Both the position numbers and the translations under genes were made by a program. The notes under the pieces are model-generated. The model ran no database searches and was not told the origin of the DNA. It worked only from the letters and a program-made list of their open reading frames with translations. Below, piece after piece: positions 42,257 to 48,530 of a DNA stretch of 48,530 bases. The DNA lies in NCBI GenBank assembly GCA_012839115.1, contig DUNX01000098.1:1-48530 (forward strand). Reading direction: 5' to 3'. The stretch's first letter is position 1, and each line of letters opens with the position of its first letter. The stretch comes from Bacillota bacterium (GTDB taxonomy: Bacteria; Bacillota; UBA4882; UBA10575).

Positions 42257-42634
42257 ATGAAAAGCCGGCAAACAGTTTACCGAAAACGTTGGCGTGTGAA
42301 TCCGGTCCGCTTATTGATGAACATATTTCTTTTGCTCAGCTTAATCCTGTTTTTTCATTATTTCACCCGCAGCATTACCGTGCAAAACCGGGAACAGGAG
42401 AGCGAAACGTTTATTAATATAATCATCGAAAAAGGGGATACTCTCTGGAGTATCGCCCGGGCGCTCCATCCCAACCGCGACCCCCGGCCTGTGGTAGCCA
42501 TGATCAGGGATCTAAACGGGTTGCAGGAAAACCCCACGGTTTTTCCAGGGCAAATTCTGAAGATACCGGCGCCCGCCAGAGCAATCGGGAAGAGGGGAGA
42601 AACAGCCACGGCATTTTTCAGGATTGTTCCTTAG
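42257..42634 (+). CDS. LysM membrane protein, YneA-like SOS cell-division inhibitor
   Basis: The 125-residue protein has a basic start, one membrane helix at 18-36, and a LysM domain at about 54-104 (IEKGDTLWSIARALHP, NPTVFPGQILKIP), the layout of YneA, which delays division during DNA damage in Bacillus. Position next to lexA and two LexA boxes in its promoter strongly support SOS control. ATG at 42257 follows GGAGGGG. A role other than division block is possible; the LysM domain probably binds peptidoglycan. Confidence 0.82.
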   Translation: MKSRQTVYRKRWRVNPVRLLMNIFLLLSLILFFHYFTRSITVQNREQESETFINIIIEKGDTLWSIARALHPNRDPRPVVAMIRDLNGLQENPTVFPGQILKIPAPARAIGKRGETATAFFRIVP

Positions 42635-42651
42635 GATAGTTAAAAAATCCC

Positions 42652-42681
42652 TTGACAAAGGGGATGAAAAGAAAATATAAT
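42652..42681 (+). promoter_or_regulatory. Promoter of the TetR-fusion gene
   Basis: TTGACA (42652-42657), an 18-nt spacer and TATAAT (42676-42681). Confidence 0.85.
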
Positions 42682-42691
42682 ATACTATATC

Positions 42692-42709
42692 ATTGATTAA
42701 TTAATCAAT
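42692..42709. promoter_or_regulatory. 18-bp palindromic operator candidate
   Basis: ATTGATTAATTAATCAAT is a perfect palindrome starting about 10 bases after the -10 box, over the likely transcription start. Its size and place fit a TetR-dimer operator for autorepression by the downstream gene. Confidence 0.75.
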
Positions 42710-42729
42710 CAACAGTAGGTGATAGGCGA

Positions 42730-44082
42730 ATGACGCCACGAAAACCGGAAGATAACCGGGAATTACTGGAACAGCGGAGATCAGAGATTTTGGAGGCAGC
42801 ACTGAAAGTCTTTGCCCGCCGCGGGCTGGCTGGAACCAGGGTGGGAGATATCGCCGCAGCCGCCGGCTTAAGCCACGGTCTGATCTACCACTATTTCCGG
42901 TCCAAAGATGAGATCTTCACGGAACTGGTGAAAATCGCTTACCAGGTTTCCCTGGGAACGGTGGTCGCTGCAGCGGAGTTGCCCGGGACGGCCTGGGAAA
43001 AGCTCAAAGCAATGACCGAGATGATTGTTTCCGGCGCTTACCGGGGGGACGGGCCTTATTATTTCCTCATCATTCTGCAGGCTTTTACTTCGGAGGCTGT
43101 ACCGGAGGAAGTAAAAAAGATGACGGTGGAAAACTCCCACCGTTATGTGGAAGTCGTGGCGCCGCTTCTGGAGGAAGCGGCAAGAACGGGTGAGATTGCC
43201 CCCGCCGATCCCATCCAACTGGCTACCACCTATTTCTCCTTAATCCAAGGGTTGGCAATTATGCAAGTGCAGGGAGGCGGGAGTTTGCCGTCCCCGGATC
43301 CTGAGGTTGCTCTTCGTCTCCTGAAGGGACCGGTTGGAGAGAATCAGGAAAAAGAGCCCGGCAGCAGTAGCCAGAGGGGAGAACAGCAGGATGAAACGCC
43401 AGGCCGAGCCTGGGCAGAAACGGTTTTTGGACCGGTAAAATTGAAGAAAGAACGGCTTTTCTACCGGACGAAGAAGCGTGCGGAGAAGAAATATACGGTC
43501 CACAGCGCGCTTTTGACAGAAACCGGTGATTCTTACCGGATGGAGAGTATTGAGGAAGACGGCGCCCGCGCCGTTGCCATAACGGAGAAGGCCAACTGGC
43601 GGCCGCGTTTAGTTCAGAAGTTTAATGCTGCCGGCAAAAAGATCACGGAGATTACGTACGGTGACGGTTGGGTCTTGTTTGACCTGGAGGAACGGGAAGT
43701 CCAGAAAAAACTCAGCCTTAGTGGAGAATATTATGATTTCCACACGCTTTCCTTTCTCTTCCGGGCCTATCCGTTTGGCAGTAAAGAAAGGGTCACCTTT
43801 CGCCTGGTGATGGATGGCAGCGGCGGCAGCCCGCTTACTGCTGTTATCATGTATCTCCAAGAAATAAAGCGGGAGGAAGTGACGGTTCCTGCCGGCACCT
43901 TTGACTGTTTCAAGTTGGAGATGGGTGTAGGGGGAATGGCCGGAGTCTTTGCTGCCAAATACCGGTATTATTTCTGGTATCCGGTCGCCGAACCCCGTTT
44001 CCTTATTAAGTATGAGAGCGCCGGCGGGGACCTGGTGGAACTAACCGGAGAAGAACCTCCCTCCGGCGCCTCCCTTGGTTGA
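42730..44082 (+). CDS. TetR regulator fused to a large beta-rich C-terminal domain
   Basis: TetR regulators are about 200 residues; this one has 450. Residues about 14-62 are the DNA-binding domain (ILEAALKVFARRGLAGTRV; GLSHGLIYHYFRSKDEIF), and 70-205 the helical ligand domain. After a hydrophilic linker (about 205-235) comes a 200-residue beta-rich domain (YRMESIEEDGARAV; FRLVMDGSGGSPLTAVI; VTVPAGTFDCFKLEMGVGG; YRYYFWYPVAEPRFLIKYE) that resembles DUF3108-like or lipoprotein-carrier-like folds. No signal or membrane segment joins them. The usual fold is extracytoplasmic, so a cytoplasmic copy is odd. A palindrome at its promoter suggests autoregulation. Confidence 0.8.
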   Translation: MTPRKPEDNRELLEQRRSEILEAALKVFARRGLAGTRVGDIAAAAGLSHGLIYHYFRSKDEIFTELVKIAYQVSLGTVVAAAELPGTAWEKLKAMTEMIVSGAYRGDGPYYFLIILQAFTSEAVPEEVKKMTVENSHRYVEVVAPLLEEAARTGEIAPADPIQLATTYFSLIQGLAIMQVQGGGSLPSPDPEVALRLLKGPVGENQEKEPGSSSQRGEQQDETPGRAWAETVFGPVKLKKERLFYRTKKRAEKKYTVHSALLTETGDSYRMESIEEDGARAVAITEKANWRPRLVQKFNAAGKKITEITYGDGWVLFDLEEREVQKKLSLSGEYYDFHTLSFLFRAYPFGSKERVTFRLVMDGSGGSPLTAVIMYLQEIKREEVTVPAGTFDCFKLEMGVGGMAGVFAAKYRYYFWYPVAEPRFLIKYESAGGDLVELTGEEPPSGASLG

Positions 44083-44210
44083 GATTCGCAATGAAAAGCA
44101 GGCGCACTAGTGAGGGAAGAGTGGTTCTGGTAGTCCGGGCATAGGGGGGTCTCCAGGCAATATGGAGATAGATCCCGCGTACGAAAAAACCGAAAAGGAG
44201 TGGGGAGAAT

Positions 44211-44597
44211 ATGGAGGAAAGGACAGTGAAAAAAAAGCCTTTAAAAGTTGCGGCGGTACTCTTTATCCTGCATGGATTAGGCGAAATGACGGCACTGGCG
44301 GCGGCTTTTTTACCGGGTGCGGATCTCTTTATGGCCGATTTTGCCGGCCAGGAGTTTGCCAGTAAACTTGTTTATATGGCCATAACGGGAGTTTTATGTG
44401 GAATAGCGCGGTTTATCGCGGCCGCCGGTTTGTTGAAGGGAAGAAAATGGGCGATAGCTTACGGGATAATCCTGGCTGTGCTCACCATGAATAATTCGGT
44501 TAACATGGTACCCTTTGGTATCGTCGACTTCCTCTTTGCCCTCCCGGTTTTACTCATCTTGTTATCCGTCTGGTTTGGCCGGGAGAAAGCAGGCTGA
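44211..44597 (+). CDS. Small four-helix membrane protein
   Basis: The 128-residue protein has four hydrophobic segments at about 10-32, 48-72, 80-97 and 101-122 and a lysine-rich start. I do not recognise the family. ATG at 44211 follows AAAGGAGTGGGGAG. Its location after the TetR-fusion gene, 128 bases away, makes it a possible regulatory target. Confidence 0.7.
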   Translation: MEERTVKKKPLKVAAVLFILHGLGEMTALAAAFLPGADLFMADFAGQEFASKLVYMAITGVLCGIARFIAAAGLLKGRKWAIAYGIILAVLTMNNSVNMVPFGIVDFLFALPVLLILLSVWFGREKAG

Positions 44598-44794
44598 CTT
44601 ACTGGGGAAAAAGGATTTATATATAGAGCATTCATATCAGCTTCACCGCCTTTTTACCGGGGTTTATCACTATATTAAGACAAAGGCAGCAAGGTAGGGT
44701 AGGGGAGCTTTTTTTTTGCCTAAAAATCCTTTTTTAGACACGTTCATGGGAGGCCGGTAGTTTGCTGAGGTGTCTATTCAATATAAATAAAAGC
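44598..44794. other. Gene-free spacer before marR
   Basis: About 200 bases up to the marR promoter hold no convincing gene. A T9 run at 44710-44718 follows a purine-rich stretch but no clean hairpin is seen (only AGGCA/TGCCT can pair), so termination here is uncertain. Confidence 0.4.
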
Positions 44795-44823
44795 TTGAAA
44801 AACAAATTATTTTATATTAGAAT
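44795..44823 (+). promoter_or_regulatory. Probable marR promoter
   Basis: TTGAAA (44795-44800), a 17-nt spacer, TAGAAT (44818-44823). Confidence 0.7.
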
Positions 44824-44864
44824 AGTTTTATAATAAAAGTAATTAGGTGAATGGGAGGTAACTA

Positions 44865-45308
44865 ATGAGGGAAGAACTATTACCCACCCTTACCATGCTT
44901 GCTTGTTTTCACCGGAGAATCTTTACTGAAGCGAACCGCTTTTCCGGGAAGAAGGAGGTGGGCTATCAGAGATATATTATCCTTCATTGCCTCAATCTTT
45001 CTCCTGAATTGAGCCTTAAGAACCTTGCAAAGCTTTTGGGAGTATCAGCTTCCGGCCTGTCTTTAGTTGTCGACAGCTTAAGAGAGGAAGGGCTGTTAGC
45101 CCGGAAAGAGAACCCGGCTGACCGGAGGCAAGTTGTCCTTACGTTGACACCGGCCGGGAAAACGTTGCTGGAAGGAATTGAAGGGCGAATGATGGACAGA
45201 TTAGAAAAACAGACGGGCAGGCTAAAAAAGGAGGAAAGGTTAAGGTTAATTGAGATCTGCCAGGAGCTTGCTGAAGGTTATTTACCCCGTTTTTTCTCAA
45301 TTATTTAA
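44865..45308 (+). CDS. MarR-family transcriptional regulator
   Basis: The 147-residue protein has the MarR winged-helix: LSLKNLAKLLGVSASGLSLVVDSLREEGLL then the wing ENPADRRQVVLTLTPAGK. It should bind DNA as a dimer and respond to small phenolic or similar ligands; the real ligand is unknown. ATG at 44865 follows GGGAGGTAACTA. The DUF445 gene follows at close range and may be its target. Confidence 0.92.
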   Translation: MREELLPTLTMLACFHRRIFTEANRFSGKKEVGYQRYIILHCLNLSPELSLKNLAKLLGVSASGLSLVVDSLREEGLLARKENPADRRQVVLTLTPAGKTLLEGIEGRMMDRLEKQTGRLKKEERLRLIEICQELAEGYLPRFFSII

Positions 45309-45320
45309 AGGTAATGGGGT

Positions 45321-46379
45321 TTGGTACGAGAGGAAAAAACAAGTCAAAAAGGCCGGTGCCACATGGGCAAAAATGAATACCTGCATAAACGCGCTCTTTC
45401 CTTAAAACTGGTCTCTTTATTGAATTACCTTAATTATCCCTTCTTTCTTCTGGGGATCCTTTTTCTTTTTTGGATAGGGATAGAGTACTTTCTAAAATTT
45501 TTCTTTTCCCCGTTTGTCTTAGAAAGAGTTGCCACCTTCAGCCGGCCGGTAACAACTGTTCTTTCGCCGGCTGTTGTCGGCTACTGGACCAACCGTTTGG
45601 CCATAAAGATGCTTTTTCATCCCCGGCGTCGCAACGCCGTCTGGCAGGGGTTGATTCCGGCCAGGCGTTCAGACCTTGTACACCAAATAGCCGCCGCAGT
45701 CTCTGAATATCTGATTTCTCCAGAAATAATCCAAAAATATCTGCGGGAGAGTGGGCTGCTGCCGGAATTCCTTAATCGCTTGTACCCGGCGGTAAGAGAA
45801 ATGCTGTCCGAGAAGAAACTGGCCAATGAGGTAAAGGCCTTTCTTACACAACAGGTTACCCGTATATTGGAGGATCCGGCGACTGAAGAGCGAATCACCG
45901 CCTATTTTAAAGAAAGAATCAAGAATTGGTCCGGTATTGGACCGGGAAAGAAACTGCTGGCGTGGACGGAAAATATCTGGGGACCGGTGGTAATTAATAC
46001 TTTAAAGAAAGAACTCTCGGTGCTTCCAGCTTCCCTGGAACGGTTTCTTCCTTATGTTGAGGTTTCTCTGGAAAAACTCCCGGAGTATATAGGAGAAAAC
46101 CGGGAACAAGTAGAAGAGGTTTTTACCGGGTTTATCATTACCGGCCTGCGGTCGCTAGACCTGGAATCAATCATCCGGCAGCAATTGGAGAAGATGGACG
46201 AAGCCGAAATAGAGCAGTTGATTACAAAAACAGTCTCAGCAGAGCTTATTTTTATCCAGACATCCGGGGGCATATTCGGAACCTTGGTCGGTTTGGCAGC
46301 AATTTTCCCTTTTCTCGTTTTTGTTTTTGCCGGCGCCGGTTTGGTTCTGCTTCTAATTTACCGTTTGACGGTGAAGTAG
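45321..46379 (+). CDS. DUF445-family membrane protein
   Basis: DUF445 (YheB/YjiN-like) proteins are membrane proteins of unknown role. This one has an N-terminal hydrophobic region (about 30-62), the conserved block VVGYWTNRLAIKMLFHPRR, a long helical amphipathic region with repeated ELxxLP/EKLPEYI patterns and a C-terminal membrane helix at about 326-349. The start is uncertain: TTG at 45321 (352 residues) or ATG at 45363 (338 residues), neither with a strong site; the ATG is close to the family start. It is 12 bases after marR. Confidence 0.87.
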   Translation: MVREEKTSQKGRCHMGKNEYLHKRALSLKLVSLLNYLNYPFFLLGILFLFWIGIEYFLKFFFSPFVLERVATFSRPVTTVLSPAVVGYWTNRLAIKMLFHPRRRNAVWQGLIPARRSDLVHQIAAAVSEYLISPEIIQKYLRESGLLPEFLNRLYPAVREMLSEKKLANEVKAFLTQQVTRILEDPATEERITAYFKERIKNWSGIGPGKKLLAWTENIWGPVVINTLKKELSVLPASLERFLPYVEVSLEKLPEYIGENREQVEEVFTGFIITGLRSLDLESIIRQQLEKMDEAEIEQLITKTVSAELIFIQTSGGIFGTLVGLAAIFPFLVFVFAGAGLVLLLIYRLTVK

Positions 46380-46547
46380 TGCTATAAATCAGCCTGTTAT
46401 CAATATTCCTTGACTTACTTTATAATATTCCTACCTGGGAAATAGCAGGGTCAAGAGTATCTTATCCCCACGGTATACGGTACGGCTACTAGAGTTCTAA
46501 GTACAGGATAGGGAAGTATTTATTTTATGAAGAAAGGAGAGGTAATC

Positions 46548-47009
46548 TTGGAGAGGACAATAAGAAAGAACTTCTGGAGTTATAGTATGCGTTTTCTCCT
46601 GATTCATCTTGTCACTTGGGCGGTAATAGCTTCACTATTTTTGCTCTTCAAAGAGAAGCTGCCTGAATCAAGGCGGGTTGCCCTTGATTTTTTCCGGCCG
46701 TACCGCCTTGGGTGGCCGGCGGTGGCGCCGGAAACAATCCGCGGGATTATTTTGGCTCTTGTTCTTTTTCCCTTTTATGATCTCTTTGTGAAAAGCAACC
46801 GCGGCCACCTGGTTCTTTTCAGCGCGCTTTGGGGCCTTGCCATTCTGGGTTCGATTGAACCGTTGCCAGGTTCGTTTGAAGGAATGATATATACAAAGAC
46901 TACTTTTGGCGAACATCTTCTGGTGCTGGTGGCCACCGCCGTTCAGGTGTTCTTGTTTTGCACCTTTTTTCTACGTTGGGAGAAAAGGGGAAGGGGGAAT
47001 AAGGCGTGA
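46548..47009 (+). CDS. Four-helix membrane protein, paralogue A
   Basis: From TTG at 46548 (after AAAGGAGAGGT) the protein has 153 residues and about four membrane helices at 14-32, 60-80, 88-103 and 124-143. It shares with the next protein the patterns FFRP, RGIILALVLFPFYDLFVK and LFSALWGLAILGS, so the two genes arose by tandem duplication. I cannot assign a family. The stop overlaps the next start (GTGA), so the two are translated together and may form a hetero-oligomer. Confidence 0.72.
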   Translation: MERTIRKNFWSYSMRFLLIHLVTWAVIASLFLLFKEKLPESRRVALDFFRPYRLGWPAVAPETIRGIILALVLFPFYDLFVKSNRGHLVLFSALWGLAILGSIEPLPGSFEGMIYTKTTFGEHLLVLVATAVQVFLFCTFFLRWEKRGRGNKA

Positions 47010-47485
47010 AAAAAAATGTTTTTCGGTACGTAGCCCGGTTTATTCTTTTGTATACCATTGTTTATTTTATTGTTGGGATGATTAGCTACCAATTGTTCGA
47101 TTATGAAAAGGCCCTAAAAACAATAGAGCATTTTGAGCTGTTTCGGCCTTTGGGTCCAGAAAATCCCGCCATGGCCGGTGTAGTGTTTCTTGGTTGCATT
47201 ATTCGCGGGGGAATCCTTTCCTTGTTCTTATATCCGTTTTTTGGCGTCATTCTAGTAAAGAAGCATGGATGGTTCCTGCTGTTCGCCATTCTTTTTTGCC
47301 TTACTGCTCTCGGTTCGCCAATTTTCCTTCACAATCTCCTGGATCCGGAGGCGATTAGCGAAGCAGGCTCAATAGGCCAGGCATTGAATGAACTGAAATA
47401 TGGCGTACCGGAAATAACCCTGCAGATGTTCCTCTTTTCCTTGGGCTTTTTCTTCTGGGAAAGAAAAAAGAACAAGCCGGTTTAA
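47006..47485 (+). CDS. Four-helix membrane protein, paralogue B
   Basis: The 159-residue protein has helices at about 8-27, 56-82, 87-105 and 134-152. It aligns with paralogue A over most of its length: LFRPLGPENPA, RGGILSLFLYPFFGVILVK, LFAILFCLTALGSP and a shared ending FxFWERKK versus FLRWEKRG. GTG at 47006 overlaps the previous stop. No function is known. Confidence 0.72.
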   Translation: MKKNVFRYVARFILLYTIVYFIVGMISYQLFDYEKALKTIEHFELFRPLGPENPAMAGVVFLGCIIRGGILSLFLYPFFGVILVKKHGWFLLFAILFCLTALGSPIFLHNLLDPEAISEAGSIGQALNELKYGVPEITLQMFLFSLGFFFWERKKNKPV

Positions 47486-48009
47486 AGCCCGCAAAATCAG
47501 TTTTTTAGTCCATGCCAATATAAAAACCCTATGGGTACGTAAAAAAGCAGCCAGAAACCGGTTACGGGAAAGGGGTTTTGCCGTCCATATTACGTCCTAT
47601 AATACATATTATGTGAACAGAAAAGAACAACCGGGGTTTTCCCTTAAAAAAATGTGCTTAGCATACTCAAGCCAATAAATAGTACGCAGCCAGTTAAATA
47701 CGCCGGATATGCCACCGGGGGCATCCAATATGTCTGGCGTTTTGCACCTAAAGCGCCCTTCTAAATCTTCTAAGCCTCCTAGACTCCTCAAACCCCTTAA
47801 ACCTCTCTCTATCCTCCTAAAAAAACTTTTCCAATCCCCCTTTAAAACCTTCTTGGAGCCCTTTACGTCTTTGTGCCTTTGCCCCTTCAAAATATGGCCT
47901 CCCCAGCCAATTCATTACTTTAAGGTCAGAATTGGTCAGGACACTATTTCTCTTTCTGTTTAATCTGCAACTATAACCGCTTAATTACCCATGTTTAATC
48001 CCTTAGCTA

Positions 48010-48018
48010 TGATATAAT
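48010..48018 (+). promoter_or_regulatory. Extended -10 promoter candidate
   Basis: TGATATAAT is a TGn-TATAAT extended -10 element; no good -35 box lies upstream. It would give a leader of about 200 nt to the LysM gene. Confidence 0.5.
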
Positions 48019-48029
48019 CAAGATCCCGG

Positions 48030-48053
48030 ATGCTAATAAATATACATTAGCAT
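48030..48053. repeat. 8-bp inverted repeat in the leader
   Basis: ATGCTAAT (48030-48037) and ATTAGCAT (48046-48053) around an 8-nt A/T-rich loop, just downstream of the candidate promoter. It could be an operator or a leader hairpin. Confidence 0.6.
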
Positions 48054-48227
48054 GCTAAAGTTTATGAGGATTTTTGGTATAAATATATATGTACTATCTT
48101 GTTTCCCTGCCGGATATTTGCCGGATCTATACCGGGCAGCACAGATAACTCCTGTAATAGGCTTTTTTCAGATCACCTTCCTGCCAGGCTTTGAATATAT
48201 TAACTTTAACCAGGAGGTGAATGTAAA

Positions 48228-48530
48228 TTGCGATGTCCTGCAGGAACATTTGAATATACTATCCGTGCCGGTGACACATTCTTTTCTCTAGCCCAAAGGT
48301 TTAATACAACCGTAGAAGCTATTCAAAGAGCCAACCCTAACGTAGACCCGGATCGGTTACAGATCGGCCAGGTCATCTGTATTCCCAGAGATATGGAACC
48401 AACTCCCTGCCCGTCAGGAACCTTTGAATACACAGTTCGTGCCGGTGACACCTTCTTCTCTCTAGCGCAGAGGTTCAACACAACCGTGGAAGCCATACAA
48501 AGAGCGAACCCCGGTGTAGACCCGGACCGG
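48228..48530 (+). CDS. Tandem LysM-repeat protein (3' end outside window)
   Basis: The gene runs off the window. It starts with TTG at 48228, seven bases after AGGAGGTGA (ATG at 48221 is directly followed by a stop). The first 101 residues hold one full and most of a second LysM module with a 58-residue period: CPAGTFEYTIRAGDTFFSLA then CPSGTFEYTVRAGDTFFSLA, each followed by QRFNTTVEAIQRANP. LysM modules bind peptidoglycan or chitin-like glycans. No signal peptide precedes the first repeat, which is typical of spore-associated LysM proteins of this layout. More repeats or a catalytic domain may follow. Confidence 0.9.
   Translation, partial: MRCPAGTFEYTIRAGDTFFSLAQRFNTTVEAIQRANPNVDPDRLQIGQVICIPRDMEPTPCPSGTFEYTVRAGDTFFSLAQRFNTTVEAIQRANPGVDPDR

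Larger units (their letters stand above)
47486..48227. other. Gene-poor spacer before the LysM gene
   Basis: 740 bases with no convincing gene. From about 47755 to 47890 the plus strand is a C/T-rich tract with an approximate 9-bp period; reading frames across it give repetitive Leu/Lys or Gly/Leu strings and are judged spurious. Two imperfect inverted repeats lie at 47698-47741 (ACGCC...GGCGT outer arms, GCC/GGC inner) and 48030-48053. No mobile-element gene or tRNA was seen. Confidence 0.5.

Noticed and set aside
47609-47963. Open frames on both strands over the pyrimidine-rich tract
   Set aside because: The products are low-complexity, lack ribosome sites and resemble no protein; they follow from base bias.
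48052-48291. Plus-strand frame overlapping the LysM gene start
   Set aside because: It reads across the inverted repeat and ribosome site of the LysM gene in another frame; the LysM frame is clearly the coding one.

Overview
The window looks like core chromosome of an anaerobe-type, endospore-forming Firmicute (Bacillota) of moderate GC. The evidence is the gene order rnc-spoVS-sigma factor-smc-ftsY and miaB-mutS-mutL-miaA-hfq, a PyrR-led pyr operon, a LexA with Bacillus-type boxes (GAAC-N4-GTTC) divergent from a YneA-like gene, very frequent TTG starts and strong purine-rich ribosome binding sites. One block does not fit a classical monoderm: a contiguous exbB-exbD-tonB operon followed by a secreted cohesin-like protein and an SLH/coiled-coil/membrane protein. 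TonB systems energise outer membranes, so a diderm Firmicute (Limnochordia/Hydrogenispora-like, Halanaerobiales or Negativicutes type) is the best guess. This is inference; no marker in the window fixes the taxon.

Layout. 1-1652: small membrane protein, tRNA-Trp(CCA) with a consensus promoter and terminator, pduL, FmdB-type zinc ribbon. 1683-7210: pyrimidine operon with an attenuator-like leader, pyrR-pyrB-pyrC-pyrK-pyrD-pyrE (no carAB or pyrF here). 7207-12527: purine genes purE, then purF-purM-purN-purD behind a second terminator-containing leader. 12873-17392: the ExbB/ExbD/TonB/cohesin-like/SLH operon, bracketed by two different degenerate tandem-repeat tracts. 17621-18335: yceD-rpmF. 18465-22955: fatty acid genes plsX-fabD-fabG-acpP-fabF. 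22962-29529: rnc, spoVS, a SigH-like sigma factor, smc, ftsY. 29525-29728: a highly structured intergenic RNA candidate resembling HEARO/OMEGA-type RNA. 29750-37001: miaB, mutS, mutL, miaA, hfq. 37188-39300: pheA and a methionine gamma-lyase-like PLP enzyme. 39437-41352: zinc-ribbon membrane protein, MgtC-like protein and two small unknown genes. 41450-42634: lexA and a divergent LysM cell-division-inhibitor-like gene sharing three LexA boxes. 42730-47485: a TetR regulator fused to a large beta-rich domain, a small membrane protein, MarR, DUF445 and two tandem paralogous membrane proteins. 48228-end: a LysM-repeat protein cut by the window edge.

How the genes work together. The first third is de novo nucleotide synthesis, with both operons apparently controlled by terminator-containing leaders. 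The fatty acid block and smc/ftsY/rnc are growth housekeeping. The mut/mia/hfq group is mismatch repair plus tRNA modification. The most promising candidate for an undescribed system is the TonB operon: it pairs a proton-driven energiser with a secreted protein carrying a cohesin-like fold and a peptidoglycan- or polymer-binding SLH protein anchored by a C-terminal helix, with no TonB-dependent receptor gene in the window. Second candidates are the solitary structured RNA between ftsY and miaB and the TetR fusion with a perfect 18-bp palindrome at its own promoter.
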